This document shows, piece by piece, positions 23,301 to 32,089 of a stretch of DNA of 64,000 nucleotides. Position 1 is the first letter of the stretch; every line of letters begins with the position of its first letter. Made by a program: the position numbers and the translations under genes. Origin of the DNA: Prorocentrum cordatum (lineage: Eukaryota; Sar; Dinophyceae; Prorocentrales; Prorocentraceae); contig CAUYUJ010005681.1 in assembly GCA_963575745.1 (NCBI GenBank), positions 57,680 to 121,679 of the forward strand, in the 5' to 3' direction. The notes below the pieces were generated by a model that was not told where the DNA came from, searched no databases, and worked only from the letters and a program-made list of their open reading frames with translations.

Positions 23301-23695
23301 TGGCCCCAATAGGGAGCTCCACCGAAGCCCCCAGTGGGACCGCCCACATGCGTCCCACACACTTAATTTCGCAGTTTCAACCACCCAGTACAGCGTTTCG
23401 TGGCCCCATAGGAAGCTCCATCGAAACCACCAGTGGAACCGCCCGCATGCGTCCCAATTTGGCTTTTCCACCTACCCAGTACAGCGTTTCGTGGCCCCAT
23501 AGGGAGCTCCGCCGAACCCCCAGTGGGACCGTCCGCGTGCGTCCTGGAAGCCCAATTTGGCATTTTCACCCACTCAATGCAGCGTTTCTGGCCCCATAAG
23601 GAGTTCCATCGACGGCCCCAGTGCTACCGCCCGCATGCGTTCCCCCCCACCCAGTGTAGCGCTTCGTGGCCCCATAGGGAGCTTCACCGAAGAAG
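20380..23695. repeat. ~75-100 bp satellite array
   Basis: About 35 monomers carry CCCAGTACRGCGTTTCGTGG, CCCCATAGGGAGCTCCACC and an (A)CATGCGTCCGCC box separated by a G-run. Monomers of 75-82 bp (20380-21130 and 21895-23230) alternate with longer variants of about 95-105 bp carrying a CCGCATGCGTCC box and an AATTT segment (21120-21660 and 23230-23690). Two interruptions, about 21660-21895 and 22555-22760, are copies of each other and contain AACCATCCTGTGGTGTTGGG. The same string also begins the array at about 20298. Monomer length is usually not a multiple of three, so the ORFs are incidental. Confidence 0.95.
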
Positions 23696-23699
23696 ATAG

Positions 23700-26548
23700 T
23701 CACAATTGCGGTACCCACAACCGTATATGTGTTTTCGCAGTCGTTTCGTCAAACAGATAGAATCCAAGGAACCCCGGAAATGTTTAAACGAGCTTGGTAT
23801 GGCACTAACGGACGAGGGTGGAGTTGTCCGTGGCCCCCAGAGAGTTGTAGGCTGCCTGTGCCCCGTGGTCTCGCAAGTGTTCTTCCGCGCGGACGAGACG
23901 CGTGAGCTTGCCCGTGGTCCGTGCCCCGTCCGCAGCTCCCACGCAGTGCCCCACTGTTCCGTAGCCTCTCGCGCGGCCGATGGCCTTCCCAGTGGCCGGC
24001 GGTCCTTCGATGGCCGGCCCCTCGTTCCATGGCCGTGCTCATGCGCGGGCCCCGCGGGCCACGGTCGCTCCCTGAACTGCTCCTGCTGCACCCCGTCCTC
24101 CCTTCGGCCTGGCCCTCCCTCCTCCTCCGCCGCCGTTGTCCTTCAGATCGCAGCCGTCTTGGCGCGTGGCGACTCGCCGCGTGCCAGAGCCCGGCGCGCT
24201 GCCGGAGTCCTCCGGCCAGCTCGGCCACGGCAGCGACGAGGGCCACCGGCGCGACAAGCCCGACGGACTGCCGGAGGCTCTCGGCCAGCTCGGCGGCAGG
24301 CGGCGGCGACCGTGGCGAGCCCGGCGACCTCCTGGGGGCTCTCGCGTGCGTCGGAGAGGCACGGCGGTCGCGCGACGGCGGCGTTGGGTTCCGCGGTGGT
24401 CGGCCGCTGGTGGCGCGCCCCCGCGCCCCGCGCGTCAGGTTGCCGACGGCCGATGGGTGGCCAGACGTCTTCACGCGACTGCCTCCTAGGCATCCCCTGC
24501 CCTCGAACCAGATTTCGCGTCAGACTGTGCAGCCAGCGGTGCCGAAGATAGTGACCACCGGATGGACCATCCGACTGCAGGCCGCGGTGCCATGGACGCC
24601 GCAGCTTCTTCCGTGCCAAGAATCCGATCCTATTGAGCACTTCGAGGTGCGGGTTGCTGAGCGCGAACTTGGATCATCCGGCGAGGTTGTCTCATCCTCT
24701 TTGCCAGGGTCAGATCGTCAGCACGACGTGTCTTGAGTGCCAACGCTACAGAAGGAGGCATCGATGGGACTGATTTCGCGGCACATGGGTTCGGCCGTGG
24801 CGTGCGCGTGCCATCATGTGGGGCGGGACTGCTGGCGCCGCGTTGAAGCATCGGTCGTGAACAAAGCAGGTGATGTCAAGCTCGTTGCGTATGTTGATTC
24901 TGGTACTTACGACGTTGTGGGCTCGAGGCTGCTCGCCCGATCCTCGTGGAGACCAGTGGCGAGGAGCGCCCCCGTCGCCGTCGAGTCCTCCGACGGCCCC
25001 CAGGGCGCGGCCGTCGTCCAGCAGGTCGAACATGAACTGGATCAGCGACGACTGCCAGAGATATTTCGCGGCGCCACGAAAGTGGAGCGTTCACCGAGCG
25101 CCGTCGGGGCTGTGCTCGAAGTCCAAGACGCTGGGCGCCATGTGGTTGGAAGCTCGCGCGCTCTTCCGTGGTGCGCGGCTCGGTCCACGGGCGAAGCTCT
25201 TCTGGCGTGTGTTAGGCAGCTGGATGCTGAGCCCCAGCATCGAGAGGATCGAGGAGCGCTGGCCAGTCGCGCGCCCGCTGGCGCTCGCAGCATCGGGGGG
25301 GGGGTGCGCGAGGGCGCGACGGGCGTCTCAGTGCTTCAGCTGCCACCGCGCAGCCTCTTGGCCCTGATCTGCGGTCGGGCGACGGGCGCGGCGCGGGCCG
25401 CGGCGCGGCTGCGCTCGCTCGCCCGTCGGAGCTCGCGGCGGGCGGTCGCCCGTCGCGCGGGGGGCGGCGCTGCCGAACGCGCGCGCAGCGTCGGCCGACG
25501 CGGGCGGCGGCGCCGTCCAGTCGGGCTGCTGGCCGACGCCGGGCTCGTCGCGCCGAGCGCGCGTCTCTATGTTCGCGTAGGGCTTTCCATGGCTCGCCCG
25601 CGCTCGTGCCGCAGGCGCGCGCGCGGGCGCCGAATGCGCGGCGCGTTTCGCGCCTGCGCCGCCGCGGCGCCGACGCGTGCAACGTGGCGCGTCGAGCGAG
25701 ACAGGCCCGCTTGTCCTCTGGCTTTGTGGCGTGGCGTCGCTCCGGCTCAGACCAGTGCCTTCGGCTGCGTTCGCTGTCGCGCTGCTTGCCGCCGCTGATG
25801 ATCTATCTTCCGCTTCGGTCTCGTCGCCGTCGCTGGGCGCGTCGGTGAGCGCGGCTTCGATAGGTTCTGCCGTGGGCCCTGCGGTCCGTCTGGGCAGTTC
25901 GCGGCTCACTTCTTTGCGGCGTGTGGGCAGCGCGTTGCCTTCGATGGGTGCGGGCGCGGTTCCCCGATGATTTTGGCCGAGCCAGGCCCGTCGCCATCTC
26001 TCGTACCTGTTTGGGGGCAGCGCGCTGCAGGATGGCGCTGCCGCGCGCTCCTCAGGTTGGCATTATGCTTTCGTAAGGACTAGAGAGCATCAGCATGTTG
26101 CAATGTCGCCCACCCTCCCCCCCGCGCCGTTCCGCGCTTTCCGATTTCGGGGTGCGTCAGGAAGTCGCCAAGACAATGTCTGTGCACCCTGGCCCTAACC
26201 CCGCCCTCCATGGCGCGGCCTCCGCAGAACAAACGCAAACAAACCATGTGCAGATGAGCGCGAAGCCGCGAGCCCCTCCCCCTGCAGACGTTTCGGCAGC
26301 GCCGTTGCCGCGTCGCCTGGTGGGCTCGGCCAGCTGATGCCGCGCGTGCGCTCGTCCGCTTGGGTCCGCCATCGGGCGCGCCAGGCCGCTCCAGCGGAGT
26401 CGCGTGCGAACCTTGCGTCTGCCGCGCGGGGCGCGCTGGGCATGGTCGGCGTTGCGCGAGGTTGCCCAACCGTCGACGCTGCGCGCCCGCGGGTTGCGCT
26501 GATCATGTGCGCCCGCCCCGCTGCTCAAAGGTTGCCGCGCAATGCGAT
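23700..26548. other. GC-rich unassigned region
   Basis: High-GC unique sequence with long overlapping ORFs on both strands, as expected from base composition. The longest plus frame (24737-25798, 353 codons) becomes poly-Arg/Ala in its second half and has no recognised domain. A minus frame at 25328-25909 is equally open. None could be chosen as a gene. Confidence 0.5.
24500..24736 (+). CDS. Possible exon with fibronectin III-like segment
   Basis: At the end of a plus frame the composition changes from Arg/Ala/Pro-rich to a balanced stretch: PAVPKIVTTGWTIRLQ, then PIEHFEVRVAERELGS, then a Ser-rich turn. The alternation resembles the first half of a fibronectin type III fold (a strand-turn-strand with a PIxxFEVRV strand). 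The frame ends in GACGTGTCTTGAG, where GTGTCT could be a splice donor. The second half of such a fold was not found downstream. This is a weak call. Confidence 0.25.
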   Translation, partial: PSNQISRQTVQPAVPKIVTTGWTIRLQAAVPWTPQLLPCQESDPIEHFEVRVAERELGSSGEVVSSSLPGSDRQHDVS

Positions 26549-27380
26549 TCGGTCCCGCTTTATCCCTTCGCCCTCAACATCTAGCCTGGTCCTGTCGACG
26601 TGAAGGGAACCTGCTTCGAGGGTCAGGCGGCATCTTGCCGGATCCTGCGGCCTCGCTCCACGCCTCCAGACAAGCTCCTGCGCTCGAGCCTCGAAGCCTC
26701 CGACCCCTTGGGCCCATCCAGTGGGTAGGGTTGGGACGCCTGGCAGTAAGCACTCCTCTTCGGCCGTCTCTAGCAGATGCGCCTCGATCGAGGACTCCCG
26801 GAGGCCACCGTCTACTGGTGCCCCCGTTTGGCCCGAGGGGCGGCTGCGCGCACGAGCTGTCCGCGTCGAGCGGAGGAGCGGCCGCCGTGCGACGTGGCAG
26901 GCTCGTGGGCGATCGGGGCAGGTTCGAGGTCGGCCCCTTCCCTTGATTTGCTGCCTCCCGTTCATCCCCGTCCGATTCGATGGCGGGCGGAACAAGGGGG
27001 GGGAAGACCGCTGGGGCGTCGGGGTGTTCAGCCGGCGCGCCGGCCACGCCCACATGCTGTCAGTGTTTTCCTCCGCAGCCCAGCTTCCAGATCTCTCCCT
27101 GGCATCATATCGTGAAAACCCTCCGGCCGGGGGCTCGAGGCGTCTGGGAGGAAGGGAATCGAAGGGGAAGGTTTCTGCTCCCCCCGGGACGCCCCCCAGA
27201 CCCCCAGCGGGGGACCCCCCCGAGGACCCCGCCCCACCCACCCCTTGACCACCCCTCCCCTGCGGGCAAGGGATTAAGGGAATGGGGCTTGCCTTCGACT
27301 CTATGACGACGTTGCTCGATGTCTCTTTGGCTGGGACGTTTGACGAGCAGGGCCCACGGACAGGGACAGGGGGGAGCGGT

Positions 27381-27470
<90 letters not shown>

Positions 27471-28179
27471 TCAAAAGGAAAATCTCTCCTACATGCCAAT
27501 AGGCCGGCGGATTGTACAAGGGTCGCTAGCACCCTTTTTCATAGATGCCCTCCAGAATCATACGAAGCTTTCTTATGAGCCTCCAAGGTGCCAGTCCCTT
27601 CTAAGAAGCCCCCACCTCCGTGTCGCACCGATCGGCCTGGGTTGCGGCCTGCTCGCAGCGTGCTCGCAATTCGGCCGAGACTCGTTCGACATCCCCTCGT
27701 AGCCCAAAGCAACTTGCACTGCTCTCCGACGGCCTTCTGTCAGCTCATTGCTAGCTTGGGGGTGGCTGTTTTTTTGTGTTTGTGTGCCGAAGAGTCGCCA
27801 GCAGCCTTCCTCTGAGATGCCCTCCTGAATCATAAAAGGCCTTTGATATTCCTTTGAGAAGGGGTTGATCCCTTCCAACAACCGGCCCCCCCCCGCTTTG
27901 TGCCATACCGATCGGCCTGGGTTGCGGTCTGCCCGTAGCGTGCTCGCAGTCCTCGTAGCCCACTAGCAGCCCGCACGCTGCTCTCCGATGGCCTTCTGTC
28001 AGCTCATCGCTAGCTTGCTTCGCTGGCCTCCTGGGAGCTGCGACGTTGTCTTTCGAAGAGAGGGGTTGAACTCCTGGTCCAGTTTCTGCAGGGATTGTCT
28101 AGGATTACTTCGTTTCCTGGGCGCGGGTCCCGGTAGCGTTCCTCCCTGCTCTCTGCTCCCCCCTCCCACCCGGGCCGAG
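26549..28179. repeat. Array unit 1, region upstream of exon 2
   Basis: Begins with the same GATTCGGTCCCGCTTTATC junction that follows exon 1 elsewhere, but no exon 1 lies just upstream. It contains (GAC)n at 27387-27470. It also holds two diverged copies of an intron piece (about 27550-27760 and 27820-28020) that is single in the other units. The final 170 bp end in a pyrimidine tract and AG before exon 2. Confidence 0.65.
27387..27470. repeat. (GAC)28 microsatellite
   Basis: Uninterrupted GAC triplets. They are absent from the corresponding parts of units 2 and 3. Confidence 0.95.
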
Positions 28180-28617
28180 GAGCGCCGCCTGACGGACACC
28201 ACCATGGGCGACGACACGACGAGCGCCGCGCCTCGCACTGGAAGCCCAGGCACCGTGCTCCTGGCGCTCCTCGCCTTCCTCTACGTGGGCAGCGCGGCGG
28301 GTGCGGCGCTGGACGAGTCCACCACCATGGCCGACGAGCGCCGCCTGACGGACACCACCATGGGCGACGACACGACGAGCGCCGCAGCTCGCAGTGGCGC
28401 CCTTGGCACCATGCTCCTGGCGCTCCTCGCTTTCCTGTTCGTGGGCAACGCGGCTGGGGCGGCAGTGGACGAGTCCACCACCATGGCCGACGAGCGTCGC
28501 CTGACGGACACCACCATGGGCGACGACACGACGAGCCCCGCGGCCCCCCGCGCGGCGTTCCGGACGGCGCCGCTGTTCGCCCTTGCTGCGGCGCTCGGTC
28601 TTGCAGCCCATCGCTAA
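28180..28617 (+). CDS. Modular small-protein gene 1, exon 2
   Basis: Encodes two complete 52-residue modules and a third, partial one. Each complete module has an acidic Thr-rich half (ERRLTDTTMGDDTTSAA), a hydrophobic half (VLLALLAFLYVGSAAGAA in the first) and DESTTMAD. The third ends in a hydrophobic tail (PLFALAAALGLAAHR, then TAA). Exon 1 resembles the hydrophobic-plus-DExTTM half, so the whole protein is module repeats. The start is placed after CCGAG because the upstream frame is broken by indels in the other two copies, whereas sequence from here on stays in frame, and a pyrimidine tract (CTCTCTGCTCCCCCCTCCCA) precedes it. The AxA motifs after each hydrophobic stretch would suit signal peptidase cleavage; membrane insertion is equally possible. 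The family is not known to me. Confidence 0.6.
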   Translation, partial: ERRLTDTTMGDDTTSAAPRTGSPGTVLLALLAFLYVGSAAGAALDESTTMADERRLTDTTMGDDTTSAAARSGALGTMLLALLAFLFVGNAAGAAVDESTTMADERRLTDTTMGDDTTSPAAPRAAFRTAPLFALAAALGLAAHR

Positions 28618-30129
28618 GCTCTGAAAGGGGCACGCTTGTAGCAGACTGTCTTCCAGGCTTCCAAGCCTTCCCTCCCAGCGGGCCTGGATCTCGACCGCCG
28701 CCTTCGCCCTCACTAGCCCCCCGTCGGCTTTTACCTACAGCTTTGCTTTCCCTGCCTCCGCTCGGCTCCTGTCCCCCATCATGCCCTCTCTGCGCTGTGG
28801 TGGTCGAGGATCCGTGCCCCGCAGTGAATTCCATTCAAGCCACCCCTGCTTTGGTGCAGCGGCAGGGAGCCCTCGCAAAGGCCTGGGCTGCGGCCGAGGC
28901 ATCTTCTCTGGGGGCGGCCAATCCTCGATGTCGTGGTACCCGTCCCTCGCGCATCTGAAGAATTCGGTGCCAGACTTCAAGAGTTCCGTACCGGATTTTT
29001 TGCTACGGCACGTGGTCGCAGCGGCAGCGAGTGCTGGGTCCGCCTGCCACATCAAGCGCAGATTTCGGATGCCCACACCAGATGCCTGCGGATCAGCCAC
29101 AGTGCCACCTTGCCCGTTGAAGAAACTGCATCATCTTCGAGCATGTGACGTTAGAGGTGGAAAGCCTGTCGATACCGAGGTCTTCCCCTTGCTTCTGCCT
29201 CCTTGGACATCACTGGGACTGGCCATCGTTGCCACGGCTGTATTCGCCTTGGAATCTTGAGACGCGAGCGCGGACCCAGCGTAATGTTCGGGTGATCGCG
29301 GCCCTGGGAGCACGGGGCTGGTTAGTGTACTCGACAGAGGACCGCAGCCTTGGGAGAGCGGACTCAGGGTGATTTGCGAGAGGTCTCTGGGAGCGCGGAT
29401 CCAACGTGATTTACGCGGCATCGCGGGGAGCAATAATGGCAATGAGCCCTCACGACCGTGGTTTTGGGAGGCTTCTGGGCGCCAGTGGGGGGACTTACAT
29501 GTCCATTCCAAATCTCTTCCAGCACAGCCACGCGGAGGCCATTGCAACAACACGTTTGGAGGTCCCATTGGGGGAGGCCGCCGGACAACAGGAAGCGCGC
29601 TGAGATTCGAAGAGTCGCGGGATGGGCGGCGTTCTCTAGCCCGGGTGGACCTTCTACGTATCAGGGGAGGTCTGGGAGGGGAGTGGTTCGGGAATCCTAC
29701 GCGATCGGGACGTGGCGGATGACGGGAAGTGTGCTTATACTCGAGGTGTCGCGCGATGGACGTTGATCGCCGACTTGGAGGGACATTATCTAGGTGCCTG
29801 CGGCGACTTCACCACCGTGCTACCGAAGCACTCTGTGTGGCGAACGTCATTACATGTGATGCCTCTCGGCTCCTTCTCCTGATGAGCTCCCATGGGGACG
29901 AATTGGGCCGTCTTGTGGCTGTCTTGTGCTCCGGATAGCACCAATCGGAGTTCGGTGGCAAATGGCCAGAGGAGGCCGAGTCGCCCAGCAGCCCGACGAT
30001 GGCATTCAACCGTGCCATCAGAGTTGCTCAGCGGCCCTCCTCGACTGCCCCGCCCCACGGCGACGCTGCTCCGCTCGCCACGAGGGCCGAGATAAGGCCG
30101 TTGGCATTCCCCACCCACGGATTTCACCG

Positions 30130-30500
30130 TGGCCTTGGGAGGCCATCAGTTGGCTTGTGCTCCCGTTGGGCAGTCTCGGGGGTCCCTTGTGGCTTTCTTG
30201 GGCCGTCTTGGGGGACCTATTGAGCCGTTTTGTGGTCTTGGGGCTCCGTATGCCGTCTGAGGGCTCTCTTGGGGCCGTCGTAGACCCGCCTGGGGACCTT
30301 TGTGGCCGTCCAGGGTACTTCTCAGGCCGTCATGTGTGCCTCTGGAGGCTCTCTTGGGCCAGCTTGGGGCCCCCTGGGCCGACTAAGGGGCCTTCTTGGA
30401 TCTTCGACCAGCGTGCCTGGACTGGTCCGGGGGCCTCTTTGAAGCCTCCTGGGATCTATTCGGCGCTTCCCTGGAGCTGTTGGGTGCCTCTCGAGGCACG
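30130..30500. repeat. CTTGG repeat block (array unit 1)
   Basis: CTTGGGGCCGTC-type units at 10-12 bp spacing, shared at the same place with array unit 2 (33790-34165). It was therefore in the unit before the array expanded. Confidence 0.8.
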
Positions 30501-30819
30501 GCTGGGCCATCTTGGCGGCCTGGGTGACCCTCCCCGACCGTCGCGGAAAGCCTCTCGCAGAGACTCGCTCGGAGAGTTCCATGGGAAGGCGTCGGCGCGC
30601 CCAGGGGTCCTCGGCCGGGGGAGGGGTGCACGCAGAGCTGTGTGAGAGGAGGAGAGGGGGGGCTTGTCGCAGGCTTGCGAACAGAAACCCAGCCGGGCAG
30701 CACTCGGTATTCTGTAGCGCCTCAGTGTGCCAGAGTGGTCCTTCGCGTGCAGCTGCGGAGGTCTTGGATGGGGACTGTGCCGATGTCGCTCGCGACTGCG
30801 GCCGCGACCGCGACGTCGA

Positions 30820-30908
30820 ATTCTGCTGCTGCTGCTTGTCCTCAGGCCTCCGGCATACCAGGCTTCGTCTGCGCACCCTCGGCCTCTGCCGCTCCGCCCC
30901 CTGCCGCG
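30820..30908 (+). promoter_or_regulatory. Candidate trans-splice acceptor and 5' UTR of gene 2
   Basis: CTGCTGCTGCTTGTCCTCAG (30824-30843) is a pyrimidine-rich run ending in AG, 66 bases before the ATG, and is conserved at the same distance in gene 3 (about 34478-34497). In dinoflagellates a spliced leader is added at such sites. The site is inferred from context and copy conservation only. Confidence 0.35.
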
Positions 30909-31013
30909 ATGAGCCGCGTGGTGCTCGCCGTGTTCGCCCTCCTTCTCTCCATCCATGGCTGCGTCGCCGATGAGCAGACAACGACCATGGAGGACCATGG
31001 TGGAGTGCCGTAG
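30909..31013 (+). CDS. Modular small-protein gene 2, exon 1 (signal peptide exon)
   Basis: Reads MSRVVLAVFALLLSIHGCVA then DEQTTTMEDH. Differences from the other copies leave the hydrophobic stretch and DEQTTTMED unchanged. The last coding base is uncertain. A GA donor at ATGGAG|GACC would join in phase 0 to exon 2 and give TTMEERRL, close to TTMADERRL at the module joints. A GT at this copy (GC in the other two) eight bases further fits the donor rule better but gives the wrong phase. The next exon follows at 31652, an intron of about 0.65 kb. Confidence 0.6.
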   Translation: MSRVVLAVFALLLSIHGCVADEQTTTMEDHGGVP

Positions 31014-31651
31014 GTGTAGGCATGGACAGAGATTCGGTCCCGCTGGATCTTATCGTGGCATCTAGCCTGGTCCTGTTGACGTGAGGGCACATGTATTCGA
31101 GGGTCGCGGAACAGGGGGGGAAGATCGCTGGGGCGTCGGGGTGTTCAGCTTGTGCGCTGGCCGCGCCCGCGTGCTGCCGGTGTCTTCTCTGCGAGCTGGC
31201 CCCACCGCGGCCTCGCTTCTAGATCTCTGGCGCTTCACCATGCAATTGTCGCCATCACCCTTCCTCTGAGCTGCTCTCCCTCACCACAATAAGTTTTGAA
31301 GAAGCCTCTAAGAAGGCGTCGATCCCTTCTGGAAAAAACCTTCCTCCATGGCGCACCGGTCGGCCTGGGTTGTGGCCTGCTCGCAGCGTGCTCGCAGTTC
31401 GGCTGAGGCTCGCTCGGCACCCCTCGTAGCCCAATAGCAGCCCGCACGCTGCTCTCCGATGGCCTTCTGTCAGCTCATTGCTAGCTTGCTTAGCTGGCCT
31501 CCTGGGAGCTGCGACGTTGTCTTTCGAAGAGAGAGGGTTGAACTCCTGGTGCAGGTTCTGCAGGGATTGTCTAGGATTACTTCGTTTCCTGGGCGCGGGT
31601 CCCGGTAGCGTTCCTCCCTGCTCTCTGCTCCCCCCTCCCACCCGGGCCGAG
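31014..31651 (+). other. Gene 2 intron and array-unit junction
   Basis: Starts near GATTCGGTCCCGC (31026) and ends CTCTCTGCTCCCCCCTCCCA...CCGAG. Relative to gene 1, an insertion of GA near 31530 shifts the frame that happens to be open upstream in copy 1, which argues that this stretch is not coding. Confidence 0.55.
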
Positions 31652-32089
31652 GAGCGCCGCCTGACGGACACCACCATGGGCGACGACACGACGAGCGCCG
31701 CGCCTCGCACTGGAAGCCCAGGCACCGTGCTCCTGGCGCTCCTCGCCTTCCTCTACGTGGGCAGCGCGGCGGGTGCGGCGCTGGACGAGTCCACCACGAT
31801 GGCCGACGAGCGCCGCCTGACGGACACCACCATGGGCGACGACACGACGAGCGCCGCAGCTCGCAGTGGCGCCCTTGGCACCATGCTCCTGGCGCTCCTC
31901 GCTTTCCTGTTCGTGGGCAACGCGGCTGGGGCGGCAGTGGACGAGTCCACCACCATGGCCGACGAGCGCCGCCTGACGGACACCACCATGGGCGACGACA
32001 CGACGAGCCCCGCGGCCCCCCGCGCGGCGTTCCGGACGGCGCCGCTGTTCGCCCTTGCTGCGGCGCTCGGTCTTGCAGCCCATCGCTAA
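31652..32089 (+). CDS. Modular small-protein gene 2, exon 2
   Basis: Same 145 residues as gene 1 exon 2: two complete 52-residue modules and a final hydrophobic tail. By eye only two bases differ in 438 from gene 1, both synonymous (ACC to ACG in a Thr codon and CGT to CGC in an Arg codon), while the intron ends just upstream differ at several per hundred. This suggests purifying selection or gene conversion centred on the exon. It is preceded by the same pyrimidine tract and AG. Of the three genes this one has the most normal layout, with both exons and the upstream acceptor present within about 1.3 kb. Confidence 0.65.
   Translation, partial: ERRLTDTTMGDDTTSAAPRTGSPGTVLLALLAFLYVGSAAGAALDESTTMADERRLTDTTMGDDTTSAAARSGALGTMLLALLAFLFVGNAAGAAVDESTTMADERRLTDTTMGDDTTSPAAPRAAFRTAPLFALAAALGLAAHR

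Larger units (their letters stand above)
28618..30908. other. Array unit 1 intergenic region
   Basis: Closely repeated in unit 2 (32090-34561). It contains a conserved segment (28735-29135) with several open frames, a stretch of short CTGGGAGCGCGG-like repeats (29250-29420), and a CTTGG block (30130-30500). Compared with unit 2 it lacks about 150 bp near 28905, which removes one of two similar GGCCTGGGCTGCGGCC-type pieces. No gene could be settled. Confidence 0.55.

Noticed and set aside
20380-23695. Array as a repeat protein gene
   Set aside because: Monomer length is mostly not a multiple of three, so no frame persists.
24737-25798. 353-codon plus-strand ORF
   Set aside because: The second half is poly-Arg/Ala from high GC, the minus strand is equally open, and no domain is visible.
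27988-28617. Using the full 209-codon ORF with its upstream ATG as the array protein
   Set aside because: The first 60 or so codons are out of frame in the other two copies because of indels and include a pyrimidine tract before an AG, as an intron end would.
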